A model generated the notes under the pieces. It was not told the origin of the DNA and did no database searches. It saw only the letters and a program-made list of their open reading frames with translations. From Holothuria scabra (lineage: Eukaryota; Echinodermata; Holothuroidea; Aspidochirotida; Holothuriidae): a stretch of 64,000 nucleotides of DNA. Where the stretch lies: contig CM074195.1 of assembly GCA_037179385.1 (NCBI GenBank), positions 4,706,438-4,770,437 of the forward strand. The letters are read 5' to 3'. Of this stretch, positions 12,501 to 24,600 are shown piece after piece (the first letter of the stretch is position 1; every line of letters starts with the position of its first letter). Made by a program: the position numbers and the translations under genes.

Positions 12501-15500
12501 ACTGCAGGATGTATCAAAACAAGTCTTTCAATCTCCAAAAGCATGTTTTCCCAGCTAACTTCCAGGTAGTACTTCCATGGTTTCACAACACTATAGCACA
12601 GAACAGATCTACCTCGTGCTGTTCAGAATTGCACATAATGTTTTAGCGGCTTTAATTAGTACCATGCCGTGAGTGGTGGCTCTATGTTGGGGCTAGAGAG
12701 GGCATTTGCCCTCCCTAGATTTTGTCCCTGGCCCTCCTCACTCCCCTCCCCCCCCCCCCCGCCCAAATGTTAGCTGGTCAGAAAGGAGTTGGGTTTGGGT
12801 TAACTGAAAAGAATTTAAATAACATATCCCTCCAGAGACTACATTTTTCATTCAGAGATACAGTACGCTAAAGCCTAAAGGGCAAAGCTTGTTTCCTGCC
12901 TACTGTAAGAGGTGACTAAAGGGAAAACTAACTTGCCCTTGAACAGTACTTGAAAGTAAATTTTAACTTTGAACTTCTTATTGAGTTGACTGACACAATG
13001 TTCCTGTTTGGTATACTTAAATCTCATCTTTACTAAAATATTGCACAGTTTATGAGCATTGCTTGGCCTTTACCCAATATCTTGTTTGATAATGATGTAG
13101 AGTTGCAGTATCAATTAGTTGTCCACAAAGCCTGAGTGAATATTATTTTCTCCCAATTGCACAATGTTAGATGGTATACCCACTATGGTAATGTTTTGAC
13201 ATTGCTAACATTTTCAGAATTATAAGGTTGAATGTCATGTGCTTGAATAGTTTACATTTGCAAATTGGGCTAGTTGCTATGTTGATATGATGTGCTCCCT
13301 TCCTTGAAGACAAGAGCAGTCACCCCAGTATAAAGTACAGTAATGTACAGTAGTTAGACTGCCCTGTTTCATGATTGGCTATAGAGTCAGGTGACAATAA
13401 ATTATTCTTTCCTTAAATGTGAAATTTACTTAATGGCTTGGTTTGCCTGAATATCCAATATTATGGAATGAGAAGAAAATTGTGAGATACCTCCTTAAAA
13501 ACAAACCTTGCCCTATTATAAAACTTACAGTAATTAGAAGTGTGGTTATAATAATTGAACATCATCCACACAGTTCATCCTGTGCTGAAAACTTGCATCA
13601 CCAGCTGTAAATATGGTATTCCATTAAATTGCAGCATTGAAATCTACTCCTGTCAAGGGCCACTATGACAGTATTTTAGAGCCAGTTTGTCCCTCATCAA
13701 CATTTACAGGTAATTATGGAAGCCAAACACAGGGAGGATTGCAAATGGCTGTTAACTTTAAACCAATAGTTATTGCCCAAGACTACAGTAGCTGCACTTT
13801 CATTGAGTTCAGACAAACATCATGCATGTTCTATATTATACAACATGTATTACACAGACGGTGTGTTTGTTCTAACGATAGAGCATCCCCCTCTTACGCG
13901 GAAGGCCCGGGTTCACTTCTCAGGTCGAGTCATACCAAAGACTCTTAAAAAGGAACCTAGCCATTTTGCGTGATCGATGCTCCGCGTAAGCAGTGGGGTA
14001 TGGAAAACAAGCCAGTGAGCCACAACTGGAAAAAGGCTGTGGCCGGTTCGACTTGAACAAATAGGTTGGAAACTGGGCCGTAAAACTCCATCTAACTAAC
14101 TACAACATGTATTACAGCCAGGGCTGGAAAAAGGTATATTTCCCAGCCGAGAGTTGCATTATTTCCCAGGAAGAGAGTAAAATTTCCCACAATTCTCCCT
14201 GCATTTTCATGAACAGAAAAGGGAAATTTCCTTCCAGATGTCCAAATTTCCTGGGAAGGAGCTTCTCAGCTTCACAACTCTTTTCACCCATGATTATAGC
14301 ATTGTAGTACGCGCTGTATATAAGAAGTCACAACATCTGGCTGGCATGGTGCCATGCAGTCTCTTTCCAAGGGAATGATGAATCCTTCATGAGAGGCACA
14401 AAAGCAGCCCAAATCTATGGCCAAACCCATGCAGAGATTTGTCTGGGAATTATTTTGAATAAAATGTTATGAAAGAAAAATTGAATATTTGGAATTAAAA
14501 TTCAGTGTTGATTTGGATTTCAAAATTAAATTTCAAGTTTTGTGATTTTTATTAAAGGACAATTGCATTTCCTTCAAGAATTAGAAGGAAGTACACCATT
14601 GGAATTACTTGCCACTTTCTGGACAATAAATAACATACCCGTCTATGCTCCCTTGAAAAGAAGGGAAAATGTTTCCTATATACAGTGGGGACCATCCATC
14701 ATAACCTTCAGATGCATCCCCTGTCCCACCTCGCTCCCCTTAGCACCTCTCTGGCACTCCTGGTTTTACTGAACACTTATGGCAAAATAAATTGCCAAAA
14801 CACAAAGGGTCATTCAAGATTTTAGCTGAATTGTTTTGCCCTCTACCTAAACAAAAAGGGATGGGGGTATTGGATGCCATGCAGTCTCATTTCAAAATGG
14901 ATAATTATTAGGTACTATGTTTTTGTTTTATTACTTATTTTATCTATTATTCCAACAAGATACTACCCAATCTGTTTCTTTGGGTGTTAACTCTGAAAAT
15001 GCAAGCGTTTTTTCTATGATAACTGATTGACCATTTTCAAATGCAGTCACATGCTTGCAAAACATATACGTGTTTTCCAACATGCTTTCGAAATTTCGGA
15101 TATTAACATCAAAAAGCTGACCAGGAAAGAAAAAATCCTTTGTTAAACAGAATTTGTTTTGTAATTTTTTAATGTGGTGTATAGGCTCAGTCCTGGCAGA
15201 TGCAATCACTGCAGGTCTTCCCATTTTAACCATACTACTCCAATGTACATGACTGCTGTTGTCAGTTTTCCACATTGAAAGGCAAGAACAGTCATCCCAA
15301 ACTTACTGTATCTTGAAGCAAAGGCTAAAGCTCACAATTTTCTTTTCACTTCTCTTAATTTCTTAAAAGTATTTTTAATAATTTTTTAGGCCCTCAGTAT
15401 TACATATTATAGGAAAACCAAGCAGTGACTCCCCCAAAAATGGCACATGACCGTGAAGAGCCAATCATGAAACAGCCTGAGGGATGGTGTACTACACTAC

Positions 15501-18500
15501 TTCAAGTTGGGGAGACTGCACTTGCCCTTTAAGCTTTTCATTGATCATGCTTTGATATCAAAGGGCAGAAAAGAGGATCTGAGATTTCTCTACATTGAAA
15601 CAGTATCATGAAACTGCATGGTAGGAACATTCATCATTTGCATTTGGCATAAACACATCCATGGATAAAAAATACCTTTACACAAGTTGCAAATTTTTTT
15701 GCCATTTGTCAGTTTGTTTCTTCATTCATCTTCAAAATATGATATAAAGGATAAAATGTAGTTTCCGAACTTTGCATTATTGTTGCCTGCATGGACAAGA
15801 GGTGACATGAAGTACAGGTCTAAGTGCATTACAATCTATTTTGTCAACAGTTCATTTGAAGATTTCCTGAATTGCCAAAATGAAAATGAAACTGATGAGG
15901 CAGAGGCAGACAATATAATGTGGGAGAAAGCAGTCAAATCTAAACATGAAAGTAGACTATCCAGGTAAATTCACCAAGCATTGAATTCAGTTTCTTTGAA
16001 AAGAGAAACCTTGTATCTGATGGAAAAATATCAAGTTTTTGTTACATCTTTTGAATTTCCATTTTGATCTGGATTCAGCTCAAAATATTTCCAGAATGGT
16101 AGTATGCCTATCCCCAGTTCCAAGAACTTCTGACAGTAATACAGTACCAACCTCACCTCTGAAGCTCTGGCCCTGTCCAGTTAAGCAAGTTTTGGCACCA
16201 CAAGTTTGAAAGAAATCTTTTATGAGTAGCTATCTCTTCAAGAAAGCGAGAAATATGAGAACAATTTCATCTTTTTGGAATTTGTGACAAGGAGAATAAA
16301 GAAAAAAAATTATAAGTGTTTTTCATACATTTCCAGTTCCAGCTGAGCCTGCTTATTACATTTAATTTGGAAAAGTACCAATGCAGATTATTAAGCAATC
16401 CAGAAAAAATTCAAATAAGCAAGGGAACAAAACAAAACAGAGCAAAAATATTTCTGTGGGCATTTCATAAATTATTCTGTTTTTTTAGCACAAGAGGACC
16501 AGCCCAAGGATCCACCCAAATTTGTCAAGTTCACCTTTGCATATGCTTGTCATTTACAGTGTCACGGTCAACTGGACTGAAGATTCAAAATCTCAGCTAC
16601 AATTGGGGTGTAAAAGGCACCTGGTTGATGCTTCCCAAGCAGGATGGAGTTATGCATGATTCTGAGTATCCTGGCAGAACCCAGAAAACCACATCAATAC
16701 TGGAAAGATTGATTGCCATTTTTATGGTTTACATCACAAAAGCATTTTTTCTTGGCCAAATGTGTTTTGTGAATGAAGTTTTGTGAATAGGAAGATGGTG
16801 TGATACTGGAACAGTATTGCCAACCAGCTTGTAACTGTATTGAAGCCTTTCATTTATATGTTATAACATCAGCTATACCTTAAGCTTTAGGTCTGAATTT
16901 TATTCCAGTTACTAAACAGCATGAAAGAACTAATGGGACTATCATATCATGCATAATAAAGACAACAAGAATTTAGGAACAATTTTGGGTGCACTCAGTG
17001 GAGCATGTGTCTTTTGTAAGCTTCAAATGAATCGTAAGTTGAAGCAGGGTTTCCACATTTCTGGAAAATAAATTTTCGCTTTTCCAGGACCAAATATTAA
17101 AAGAACTTGCACGACTTTTGGGGGGGGGGCTGTTACACATCAAGTAATGAAAATTTGTGAAAATTTCCATGAATTTCTTATGACTTAGTTAACTTAATGT
17201 TTTGCATTGGAAAACTTTACCAGGCCCTGGCAAATATTTTTTTCAAATTTCATGACTTTTCAGGTTCTCAATGACGGCAGAAACCCTTCTAAAGGTGTTT
17301 AAGTCGTTTGTTTAATAGAGACATTGGTATGCCAAAGCAAGTGGAAGTTTGAAACTGCATGTTCAGGATATTCAGATTGATAATTATAGGTTACTTATTT
17401 GTAGTAACTGTACTGTGTAAGAAATGCTCATGCATCATCCTGATCTGTGATATCAATTCAAGAATGCAGAGTGGCTCATATTCCGACAGCGAGTGCAGTC
17501 TGATTCAACAGGGTTTTGTATGCTCACTATGATAATATACCCTTCAAACAGTAGACCAGGATTATGTCTGCACAATGAAAAGTTTTAAACAGCTGTGGGT
17601 AGCTAGAATTAACCAAGTTGGGAGAATGTACGAAGTAGTGAGAGGACTTGGCCTAGCTTGAATAATCTCCCTCCAGAAGTAGACCCTAATTCTCATTTAA
17701 AAGATATCCTGTAAAAGAATGTTTCAAATAAATTTATGTTTAATAGGGTGAAGTAGAATGTTGCGCTAAAAATTCTGAACTCAATTCTTGCTCAAAATAT
17801 ATGCAAGTAAAATTATCAGATTTTTAATTCAATTTTTGTGAACTTGGAGCAAGCTTGTGTTTCATATCCTACACCTGCACTGATCAAATGTGTTTTCTAA
17901 AACTTTTTTTTACAAATGATCAAAATATTTCTTTTCTTAGATTTGAATATGCCATGAGCAAGGGTGGAAAAACCAGCAAAATGGGAAGTTCCTTGCCAAG
18001 AATTGTTGAAAATTTGGAAGAATTTTTTTTTTTTATAGACAAACATTTAATTTCCAATGTAAATTTTATTTGTGCTGAAAATACACATTTCCTAGCTATT
18101 GTCATGTTTAGAGCAATTGTAAAATCAGGACTTGCTTCTGTAAGCATTGCCCATCTGTGCTGAAACATTGACATCACTCCTTGATCAGTACTTCCTTCAG
18201 GTTCAGTCATGACATACTTTGGGTTTGTGTTGCCACATTCATGTACGTTATGCCAACATCCCAAGGACCAAATATGACTTGAATAAAAATTTTGATTACA
18301 TTTAATTCTAGTATTGAGCATTCCAAGAGAACTCTTTTATCAGCTCTCTCCCACTTATTTGGTTTAATCCTACACCAAACACAAGCTTGTTTATTTATGA
18401 TATTGTGCAGTACTTTATGTGGTTTTACTGAACACTTATGGCAAAATAAATTGCCAAAACACAAAGGGTCATTCAAGATTTCAGCTGAATTGTTTTGAAT

Positions 18501-20366
18501 TGTTTGAATTCTCCATGGACCCCTGTGCATTGTCCACCCAGGTCCACCCTACTGCTACCCAGAAGTCCCCACTAAGAATGAAGTTGTATGTAATTGTAGA
18601 CTTTTGAAACTCAATGCAGCTTTGCTGAAGTTCAACTGCAGAGGTGCACTAGGCCGGTGTTCTTGTTTAAATTGGAGAAGGTACTAGAGTGTGTAGAACC
18701 TAGCTTTTAAAATAGGGCTTCATTGTGATCCTTATTGAAGTCTGAAAACTATGTAAAACCTTGCTGCCCTTCAGAAAAAAGCAGAATGTGATCTATTGAA
18801 AGTTGGGCAATACATTTTCTAGGGATATGTTGGAGGAGTAGGAGTTCTTGTCAGCCTTGCAACCAGCAGGACAGTATGCATGGTAAGTATCACCTCCTCC
18901 TTTCTCCCCCTCCCTCCCCCCCCCCCCCATTTTGGTCCAGAATGCTATTAAAATATGCTAGGTGCATGCTTGATTCTATATGAGAATGAATAGCTCATTA
19001 ATTGCAAACTCAAAATTATCAAAACTGCCATTGACATTAACAGACATTATTCTCATTCAAAAGATATGGTAGGTAGGCTATACATCTGTGCTACAGGTCC
19101 TTGCTCCAGTGAATGCAATTTATAACACTACCATAACTGCTGTAAACCACTGTAAATAGATTCTTCTACATCCTGTAAATACCCCATCATTTTTCTGATC
19201 TACCTCTGTAAGTGAATAGACTGACCCAACTAGTCTTCAAGGCATACATAAAGGTGTAGGAAACATGTAATTCACTCATACCTCATAGTAATATTAAATT
19301 ATTTTTGACAAAATTATAATAATTACTGGAATTCCTAAAAAGTCAATTGACAGACATATTACATAAAAGAAAAGATGAAAATCAGGTAGAGTACCATATT
19401 CTTACTGGAATCTTGTACCAGCTGTTTCACTTTATTGTTTTACACTTAAAATTTTCCATCAACATGCTATTCTACATTTCTTGATCAACAAGCAGGACAC
19501 TGGAAAGCTCGTATTTTTTTTATAATAATAGACACTATGATTAATTCCCAAACAAAACATAACTCTTCTATTTTGCATGTTGTTATGAATTCACTTCAAA
19601 AATGGTACAAAAACTTACGGTGTTTTTCTAAAAAAGAAGCTAGACTTCAAGTGATATGAAAACTGACTACCACCTTTGGAAATGAAGTTTTTAAAATGTA
19701 GGAATTCGAGGCTTACATGCAACTTTCATGATATATCTTGCAGGATAGTTTGGGTCTACAAGTACATTTTTTGTTACTGATATCATGATATGCAATTCCC
19801 ATTTCAATGAACTTCTGGTTTTTCCACCCCTATACTTGCACTCCTGTCACTGTATCCTAGCATGCTGACACCGGTTGCCTCCCCAGTCTCGGAATATTGC
19901 ATTAAGTAAGTACGCATACGAAGCAAGTTTCAATAGTTGAATTCTCTAGGCAATCAGCTTGCAGTGGAGATGTAGTTCTCAAAGCCACCATACAGACCTG
20001 GCCTGCACTTTCTTCTTTAAAGAGAAGACATTTTCCTTCCAGCCTAACAAGAAGATAATGGTAGGTTCCCATGCATGAGTTCTGCCATATAGTAGCTATT
20101 GTAGGTGATTCTTTCTCCAGAAAAGTTGATGCAGTTCCTGTAGTGCTAGTACCTTCAAGGAAACAAAGAAGAGCACAATATAAATAAGTTATGTCACATG
20201 TAGTAACAACTTTTTAGTTTCAGGAGACTGTTTAAGAAAAATGTTGTAGACATGAAGGTTAGTTTACTCTGGTATATGATATTTTAATTTACTTCATGCT
20301 CTGTACATATAGCCATGTTGAAGATTCTTGTGACAGGTAGAGGCTACTGAGCTGTTACGTGAATGA
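9516..20366 (+). CDS. Probable multi-exon gene, unknown protein
   Basis: Model by splice signals and phase. Exon 1 is 9516-9525 (ATG CCT AAA G, donor GTAAGT). Exon 2 is 13635-13709 (acceptor AAATTGCAG, donor GTAATT; residues ALKSTPVKGHYDSILEPV). Exon 3 is tentative, 14558-14684 (residues GQLHFLQELEG..; weak donor GTGGGG). Exon 4 is 15851-15964 (acceptor TTTTGTCAACAG, donor GTAAAT; acidic SFEDFLNCQNENETDEAEAD then basic). Exon 5 is 19861-19905 (acceptor GTATCCTAG, donor GTAAGT; MLTPVASPVSEYC). Exon 6 is 20224-20257 (acceptor GTTTCAG, donor GTTAGT; RLFKKNVVDMK). Exon 7 is 20337-20366 (VEATELLRE, TGA). Phases run 1-1-2-2-2-0 without conflict, giving about 144 residues. No domain, signal peptide or membrane segment is recognised; the Ser/Thr-Pro sites and basic/acidic clusters fit a nuclear regulator only loosely. 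The exon 4 to exon 5 link is the least certain. Candidate alternative exons are listed separately. Confidence 0.45.
10225..10510. repeat. Cluster of GAATGCATTC-type words
   Basis: About a dozen occurrences of TGAATGC/GCATTCA and related GAAGGCTT words occur in 285 bp, several arranged as AATGCATTC palindromes. There is no fixed period, so it is a degenerate motif cluster rather than a tandem array. It lies in the first intron of the predicted gene. Confidence 0.6.
10785..11265 (+). repeat. Two-copy tandem duplication, about 235-bp units
   Basis: Unit 1 (about 10790-11010) and unit 2 (about 11025-11260) share CCCCCATCCGA(C/T)CGGT(T)AAA, ATTGGAAGGGAAA and TTTCCACGTTTTC in the same order. Unit 1 also carries a short (TAA)n run at about 10907-10928. 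Confidence 0.75.
11790..11945 (-). mobile_element. tRNA-derived SINE, 3-prime part
   Basis: Reverse complement of the body and tail of the SINE at 13855-14105. It shares TTACGGCCCAGTTTCCAA, GGCTCACAGGCTTGTTTTCC, ATGGCAGTAGGTTCCAT and TTTTTAAAGTC. The tRNA-like head is missing or too diverged to see. Confidence 0.75.
12890..13045 (+). repeat. Dispersed repeat with GTAAGAGGYGACTAAAGGG hairpin, copy 1
   Basis: Shares the order CCTGCCTACTGTAAGAGGTGACT, AAATTTTAACTTTGAAC, GAGTTGACTGACAC and TTAAATCTCATCTT with copies at 23598-23777 and 27545-27745. It is probably a SINE or LINE 3-prime end. The class cannot be fixed without a search. Confidence 0.65.
13308..13510 (+). mobile_element. MITE of the GCAGTCACCCC family, copy 2
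   Basis: Starts CAAGAGCAGTCACCCC and shares CCCTGTTTCATGATTGGCT, GGTGACAAT and AATTGTGAGATA with the other copies. The right terminal repeat is lost. Confidence 0.7.
13855..14105 (+). mobile_element. tRNA-derived SINE, full-length copy
   Basis: The head (13860-13935) has a degenerate A box (TAACGATAGAGCAT) and a B box (GGGTTCACTTC), giving an internal RNA polymerase III promoter as in tRNA-derived SINEs. The body contains AGGAACCTAGCCATTTTGCG, ACAAGCCAGTGAGCCACAACTGG and TTGGAAACTGGGCCGTAA. The copy ends in a short AACTAACTAC tail. Partial relatives lie at 11790, 31390, 43030, 53800 and 58085, mostly in the other orientation. It sits in the second intron of the predicted gene. Confidence 0.8.
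14761..14836 (+). repeat. 76-bp near-identical duplicate, copy 1
   Basis: Almost base-for-base identical to 18420-18496 (begins GGTTTTACTGAACACTTATG, ends TTAGCTGAATTGTTTT), 3.66 kb apart in direct orientation. The flanks do not match, so this is a short copied block. Confidence 0.9.
15278..15533 (-). mobile_element. MITE of the GCAGTCACCCC family, copy 3
   Basis: Both ends are clear: AAAGGCAAGAACAGTCATCCC at the left and GGGGAGACTGCACTTGCCCTTT at the right. Together they give inverted repeats of about 20 bp around a 255-bp element. The internal sequence matches the other copies in reverse orientation. Confidence 0.85.
16475..16590 (+). CDS. Ambiguous exon-like segment
   Basis: A strong acceptor (TATTCTGTTTTTTTAG, ending 16488) is followed by more than 80 bases open in all three frames. 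One frame reads QEDQPKDPPKFVKFTFAYAC and then stops within 30 codons. It could be an alternative terminal exon of the predicted gene. No donor or phase argument selects a frame. Confidence 0.2.
17042..17290. mobile_element. Possible MITE with AGGGTTTC ends
   Basis: Begins AGCAGGGTTTCCAC and ends GGCAGAAACCCTTCT, which are imperfect inverted ends about 250 bp apart. The interior is rich in AAATTTC/GAAATTT with a G run at 17120. No coding sequence. One copy only in this window. Confidence 0.45.
17941..18139 (+). CDS. Alternative exon candidate of the 9.5-20.4 kb gene
   Basis: Acceptor ATTTCTTTTCTTAG ends at 17940. The frame begins in phase 2, which fits exon 4, and reads FEYAMSKGGKTSKMGSS before entering a T run. 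It stays open to a GTAAGC donor after 18139 (phase 0). The next exon-like block, 18823-18882, is also phase 0. The first 27 residues look protein-like; the rest is hydrophobic and low in complexity. The minus strand is also open here for 134 codons, so coding status is unsettled. Confidence 0.25.
18420..18496 (+). repeat. 76-bp near-identical duplicate, copy 2
   Basis: Partner of 14761-14836, differing at about one base. Confidence 0.9.
18823..18882 (+). CDS. 60-bp exon-like block with strong splice sites
   Basis: Acceptor TACATTTTCTAG ends at 18822. Donor ATG|GTAAGTAT starts at 18883. The 60-bp length keeps phase. In phase 0 it reads GYVGGVGVLVSLATSRTVCM, a small hydrophobic segment; phase 1 is also open. 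It does not fit the phase of the preferred chain, so it would be an alternative exon or a decoy. Confidence 0.25.
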
Positions 20367-21313
20367 CACTTAGGCCTCGATTCATATTATGTTAAGTGCA
20401 TATGATGTTAATTAAAATGCAAAATATTATATGAAACATGGGAGATGTTCCCTAGCTTGTGACGGGAATCAGTTTCAAAAAATATGGACACTCATCACCA
20501 TGTCGATTAGTTATGAGAGAGTAACCTTTGCAATAAGTGAATGCTCTTCCATTGACAAATTCAAAAGATGCAGTAGGCAGAAAATGCTTTCATTACAACA
20601 TGCAGTTGAATGCACTGCAATTGTTCTGACTTACTAAACATGACAGCTACTTGACAGGGTTAGTCTCTTAGCAACAAAAGTTTGTCTGCTTTTTGATGAG
20701 CTAAAGATCTTACATATCTTAGCTTAATTTAAGAAGTCTAGCAGTGGCAAACATAGCTTGACAAGGGGTAGCTAGAACCTTTTTTTTCCTAATTGGGAGG
20801 GTAAGGGGGAGCTATAAATGATTGATAGACTTATATTCAGTTACACTTCTGGTATCAGTGGAGCAAAGTTCTTATTGCAACCCCCCCCCCCCTCCGTCCT
20901 CCAGTCCTTATCCCAACTCTGAAGCCAATGCAATTACCTAGCTAACAGGGCTGCATGTGTATTCTTTTACATGCACATCATTTCATTAGGCCATTTAATA
21001 GAAGACATGTAGCCCTGTTTGAGGGCTAGTTATTACCCTGATATTTTAAAATGAGGTAGGTAATAGATTATGGCAAGCACCCTGAAAAGTCTTTGGTCTA
21101 GTTAACTAAGATCTCCTGGGGTCTGGTGTGGAAGCATTGTTTCAGACAACCATCCTGGCCATGCTATCCCTGGATGCAATTTGCCATCACATGTCAATTA
21201 ATTAAGTATTCAGTGGAAATTGTTGGCATTATTACAACAGTACTGAGCTGGTTGGATAGCATTCTTATCCTTTGAACATGGTCAGTCCAATTTATTTCTT
21301 ATCATACTGTATA

Positions 21314-21665
21314 ATGAAAAGATTAAACGAGAACCTACCTGGTTTGAAGTTTGATCTTGATTTTATGAAGTAATAGTGAGTGAGAGGTAATGTGAGATCC
21401 CGTCCGCGCATGCGTGATCAGTCTTTAAAGTATGAGGCCTGAGTCATCAGACCACAATATAGCGCCCTATTATTGTAGATGACTGTACTCCTACTGTAAG
21501 CTTTTCCATACATGTATAGAAATTAAATGCTATCTGGCTTGACTAACATTTTCATTTATGAAGTTTCTGGGTGGGCGAGGAGGGCACATTACCTCTCACT
21601 CACTATTACTTCATAAAATCAAGATCAAACTTCAAACCAGGTAGGTTCTCGTTTAATCTTTTCAT
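21314..21665. repeat. Perfect 81-bp inverted repeat around a 190-bp spacer
   Basis: Bases 21314-21394 and 21585-21665 are exact reverse complements over 81 bp (begins ATGAAAAGATTAAACGAGAA). Such identity implies recent origin or gene conversion. The arms overlap the left terminal sequences of the larger 21.4-26.25 kb inverted-repeat segment. Confidence 0.92.
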
Positions 21666-24600
21666 TTTATTTCGTAATACGTTCGATGTAATGTGAGACC
21701 TTCAAAGCAACTCAGGTCTCATACAACACATTAACAGAACACAGCAGATGACTCCTCCATAAGTGTTCTGTGTCATATGCAGTAAATAAATTTTTGAACA
21801 GAATTTACTGTTAAAGGTGTTGCTTCAGTGCAATGTTTCATTTAGTACTGACAGTACTATAACTTTTCTTCACATCTAAGCTTAAAGGAGTACATTTCTT
21901 CCACAACTCTGATACTAAACCTAACCCTTAAAAGGTTTGTTGAAAACTTCAAAAAATTTTCTTCCATACTAGGCACTCCATTCTGCTTGAGAAAAGATTT
22001 CAGCAAATAAGCAGATGTCAGTTGGACACTGCTACCACCGATCTACTGCAGTAGTTTGTGGTTTGAAGTCACTGTTGTCAACATCAGATTGTTGACATTA
22101 CTGTTTACACTTCCAGCCATGTGCCTATGGTATCATGTGACACTTTAGAATGAGGCTTACACAAGCAGGCCAACTTTCCACCATTCCTCTATGCATTGCT
22201 GTCCTCTTTTGGTTCAGTATTCCACCATGTTTATACTGTACATTTATGCCGCATTGCTTATTTAGTGGATATGCAATAGCAGCAATGCCATATGCTCCAC
22301 ATTTTTGTGCCATACCTACATTGCCTGGTCTACTAATATCACATAATCCTTTACAAATAGCTCCTAATATTTATTTCCATGTGTTCAGCATATACGTATG
22401 AACGGTCTGTCGGATAGACTAAGTACTGACAAGCAGATTTTTATTTAAGTTCTTGGAAACCAGCATTCTGGCAGCTACTGTAACATGGATCTTTCAACTA
22501 TGCTGCTTTACATCACAACTGTAATCATATTGAGGCAAGGGAGGTCTGAAATCAAAAGCCCTTACAAATTTTACAATAGTTGTGTATTAAATTGGTGTGA
22601 TCTCTTATTGACTATCCATGGGTTGATAGGGCTGCCCATGCCAAGTTAAAGGCACTATATTTGACAATGTCAAATGAAGAAATAAGGCATCATGCCTTAA
22701 CCTGTTCTGGAGTGGAGTATGCACAATGGATCAATGGAATGGAATGCTAGCAATTGGGAATAACCTCCACTGTTTTTTTCAAGTGGAGTTCCACCATAAG
22801 TTTCCAACTGTCTAAAATGTTGCTGAGTGCACTTTGACAAATCCCCTCGTCTTCAATGAACAATTCCAATAATGTGAAGTAACAAGACCTTGTAGTCGAT
22901 TTAAGGGTAATATCTTGAGGTTGTCAGCATTTTCCCTGCCAATCTGCTGCAGGAAAACAAGTTCCATGTTCTTCTGGGCCAGAAATGAAAATTTCATCAA
23001 TGTGGCAAACTGGTCCACATTTGGAACCAAAGCAATTCATACTCTTAGGTGATTTCCAGGCTCCCCTTGCCTAACATCCATTCTAACTGGTCACTAAATT
23101 TTCTACATGCCTAATCAACAATTTCATTTTGATCACCTTTTCCTACTGGGTTAAACACCCTCAAGTTCAATTTGGTAAATTTCAGTACGAGCTAGAACCT
23201 TTGTGCTGTTCAGTAGCTGTGCTATTGAGCACTACTGCATTTAGGGTTTTAACAAAATGCTTGCTAAGCTAGGAAGACAGCATTCCCTCAACATACGACT
23301 GTACGTAGTGTTTAGTTCATTGTTTCTTGTTGGTATTCTATCTGACATCAATCTGTATTGCTACAGCTGTATCATAGGCACTTCATCCTGAACTGAGGCA
23401 TCACTTGCCAGAGTGGTTTGAAAGACACCCATACAGAAGATGAAGTTTTTCATATGCCTCAGTGTAGGCACTAGTCCAAATTATTTCTTCTTTACCTTAA
23501 AGATAAGGACACATCAATATCAGCACAGTACTCCCCTTTTTTGAGACATATGGTACTACTGTAAGTAACATCTCTATAAAGCTTTCTGAATCCAATAGCC
23601 CCCTGTGGGCTGTAGAATACATGCCCATGGTATTTTGCGCATGTGACAAGAGGCGACTAAAGGGGGACCAAATGTGAACTTGAACCATACGTGAAAATAA
23701 ATTTATTCTTTTTATCAAGTTGACTGACACTATATTACACATTCGTGTCAGTGTGTCGTTAAATCTCATCTTACTATCTGAATCCAATAACGGAGTGGGG
23801 CTTTACTGTACTGTTAGGAAGCTGCTACTGTACCAGCTTTCCAATCCATGCTGCCACTCTAATTATGACGGGCAGTCTAGCAAGATTCCATCAATTTCTC
23901 ATGAGGTCAATCTGACTTGCACTGTCGGGAAACTAAAATTAGTCATAAGAGTTTTATTTCTTTTGCAGATGCAGACAAAGACTTCTCTGGGTGGGGAAAA
24001 TTCATCTCAAATCTGAGAAACTTGTAGTTCTGGCAACAGCTTCTTTGGCATGTTGCCTTGTTACTGTGGCTATAACCAATGTACCACTTCAGTAAAGTAT
24101 CATATAATTATGCACTGAAATCCCTTGGAAGCAGTCCAAGAGATGCAAAGCAGTGCTTTACGTAATTGTGTAAAATGCCTTGGTATTTACATGACTCCAA
24201 CTGGATTTTGTCTGGCCATAACTGACCTTTTCACAAAGCAGGACTTCAGACTGTGAATTTATTTTCTTCAAATGCTAAAGAGAAATAATAATATGCATCT
24301 CTCATGTCTACAGATGCCATTGAATAGTCCTTTGTAATAAACTCCCTTACAAAACTGTTTTCATAAAAGGTTCCGAGAGATAATGGGTCATTCTATTGTC
24401 CCCAGCATTCTTGAGCCATGAAAAGGTATTCAAATGAGCCCTGCATGAAGTTGGAGTGCTTTCATTTCTGCACATCCTTTTTAAACAGCTCATGAATCTC
24501 TATGCAAACAGCTTCAGCCTCTATGAATAAACTTTAAATGGTCGGCCTATACAGAGAGTACAAAATTCACCTGAAAAATGAAAAGATAGCTTGAAGAACA

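Noticed and set aside
14940..15275. 111-codon minus-strand frame
   Set aside because: Protein-like in places but no motif, no partner exon, and it lies in an intron of the plus-strand model next to a MITE. It may be a decayed transposon frame.
16316..16786. 156-codon plus-strand frame
   Set aside because: Several frames are open over the same bases and a strong acceptor cuts it internally, so it is not credible as one single-exon gene.
17920..18321. 134-codon minus-strand frame
   Set aside because: Overlaps an exon candidate on the plus strand. No recognised domain and no splice evidence.
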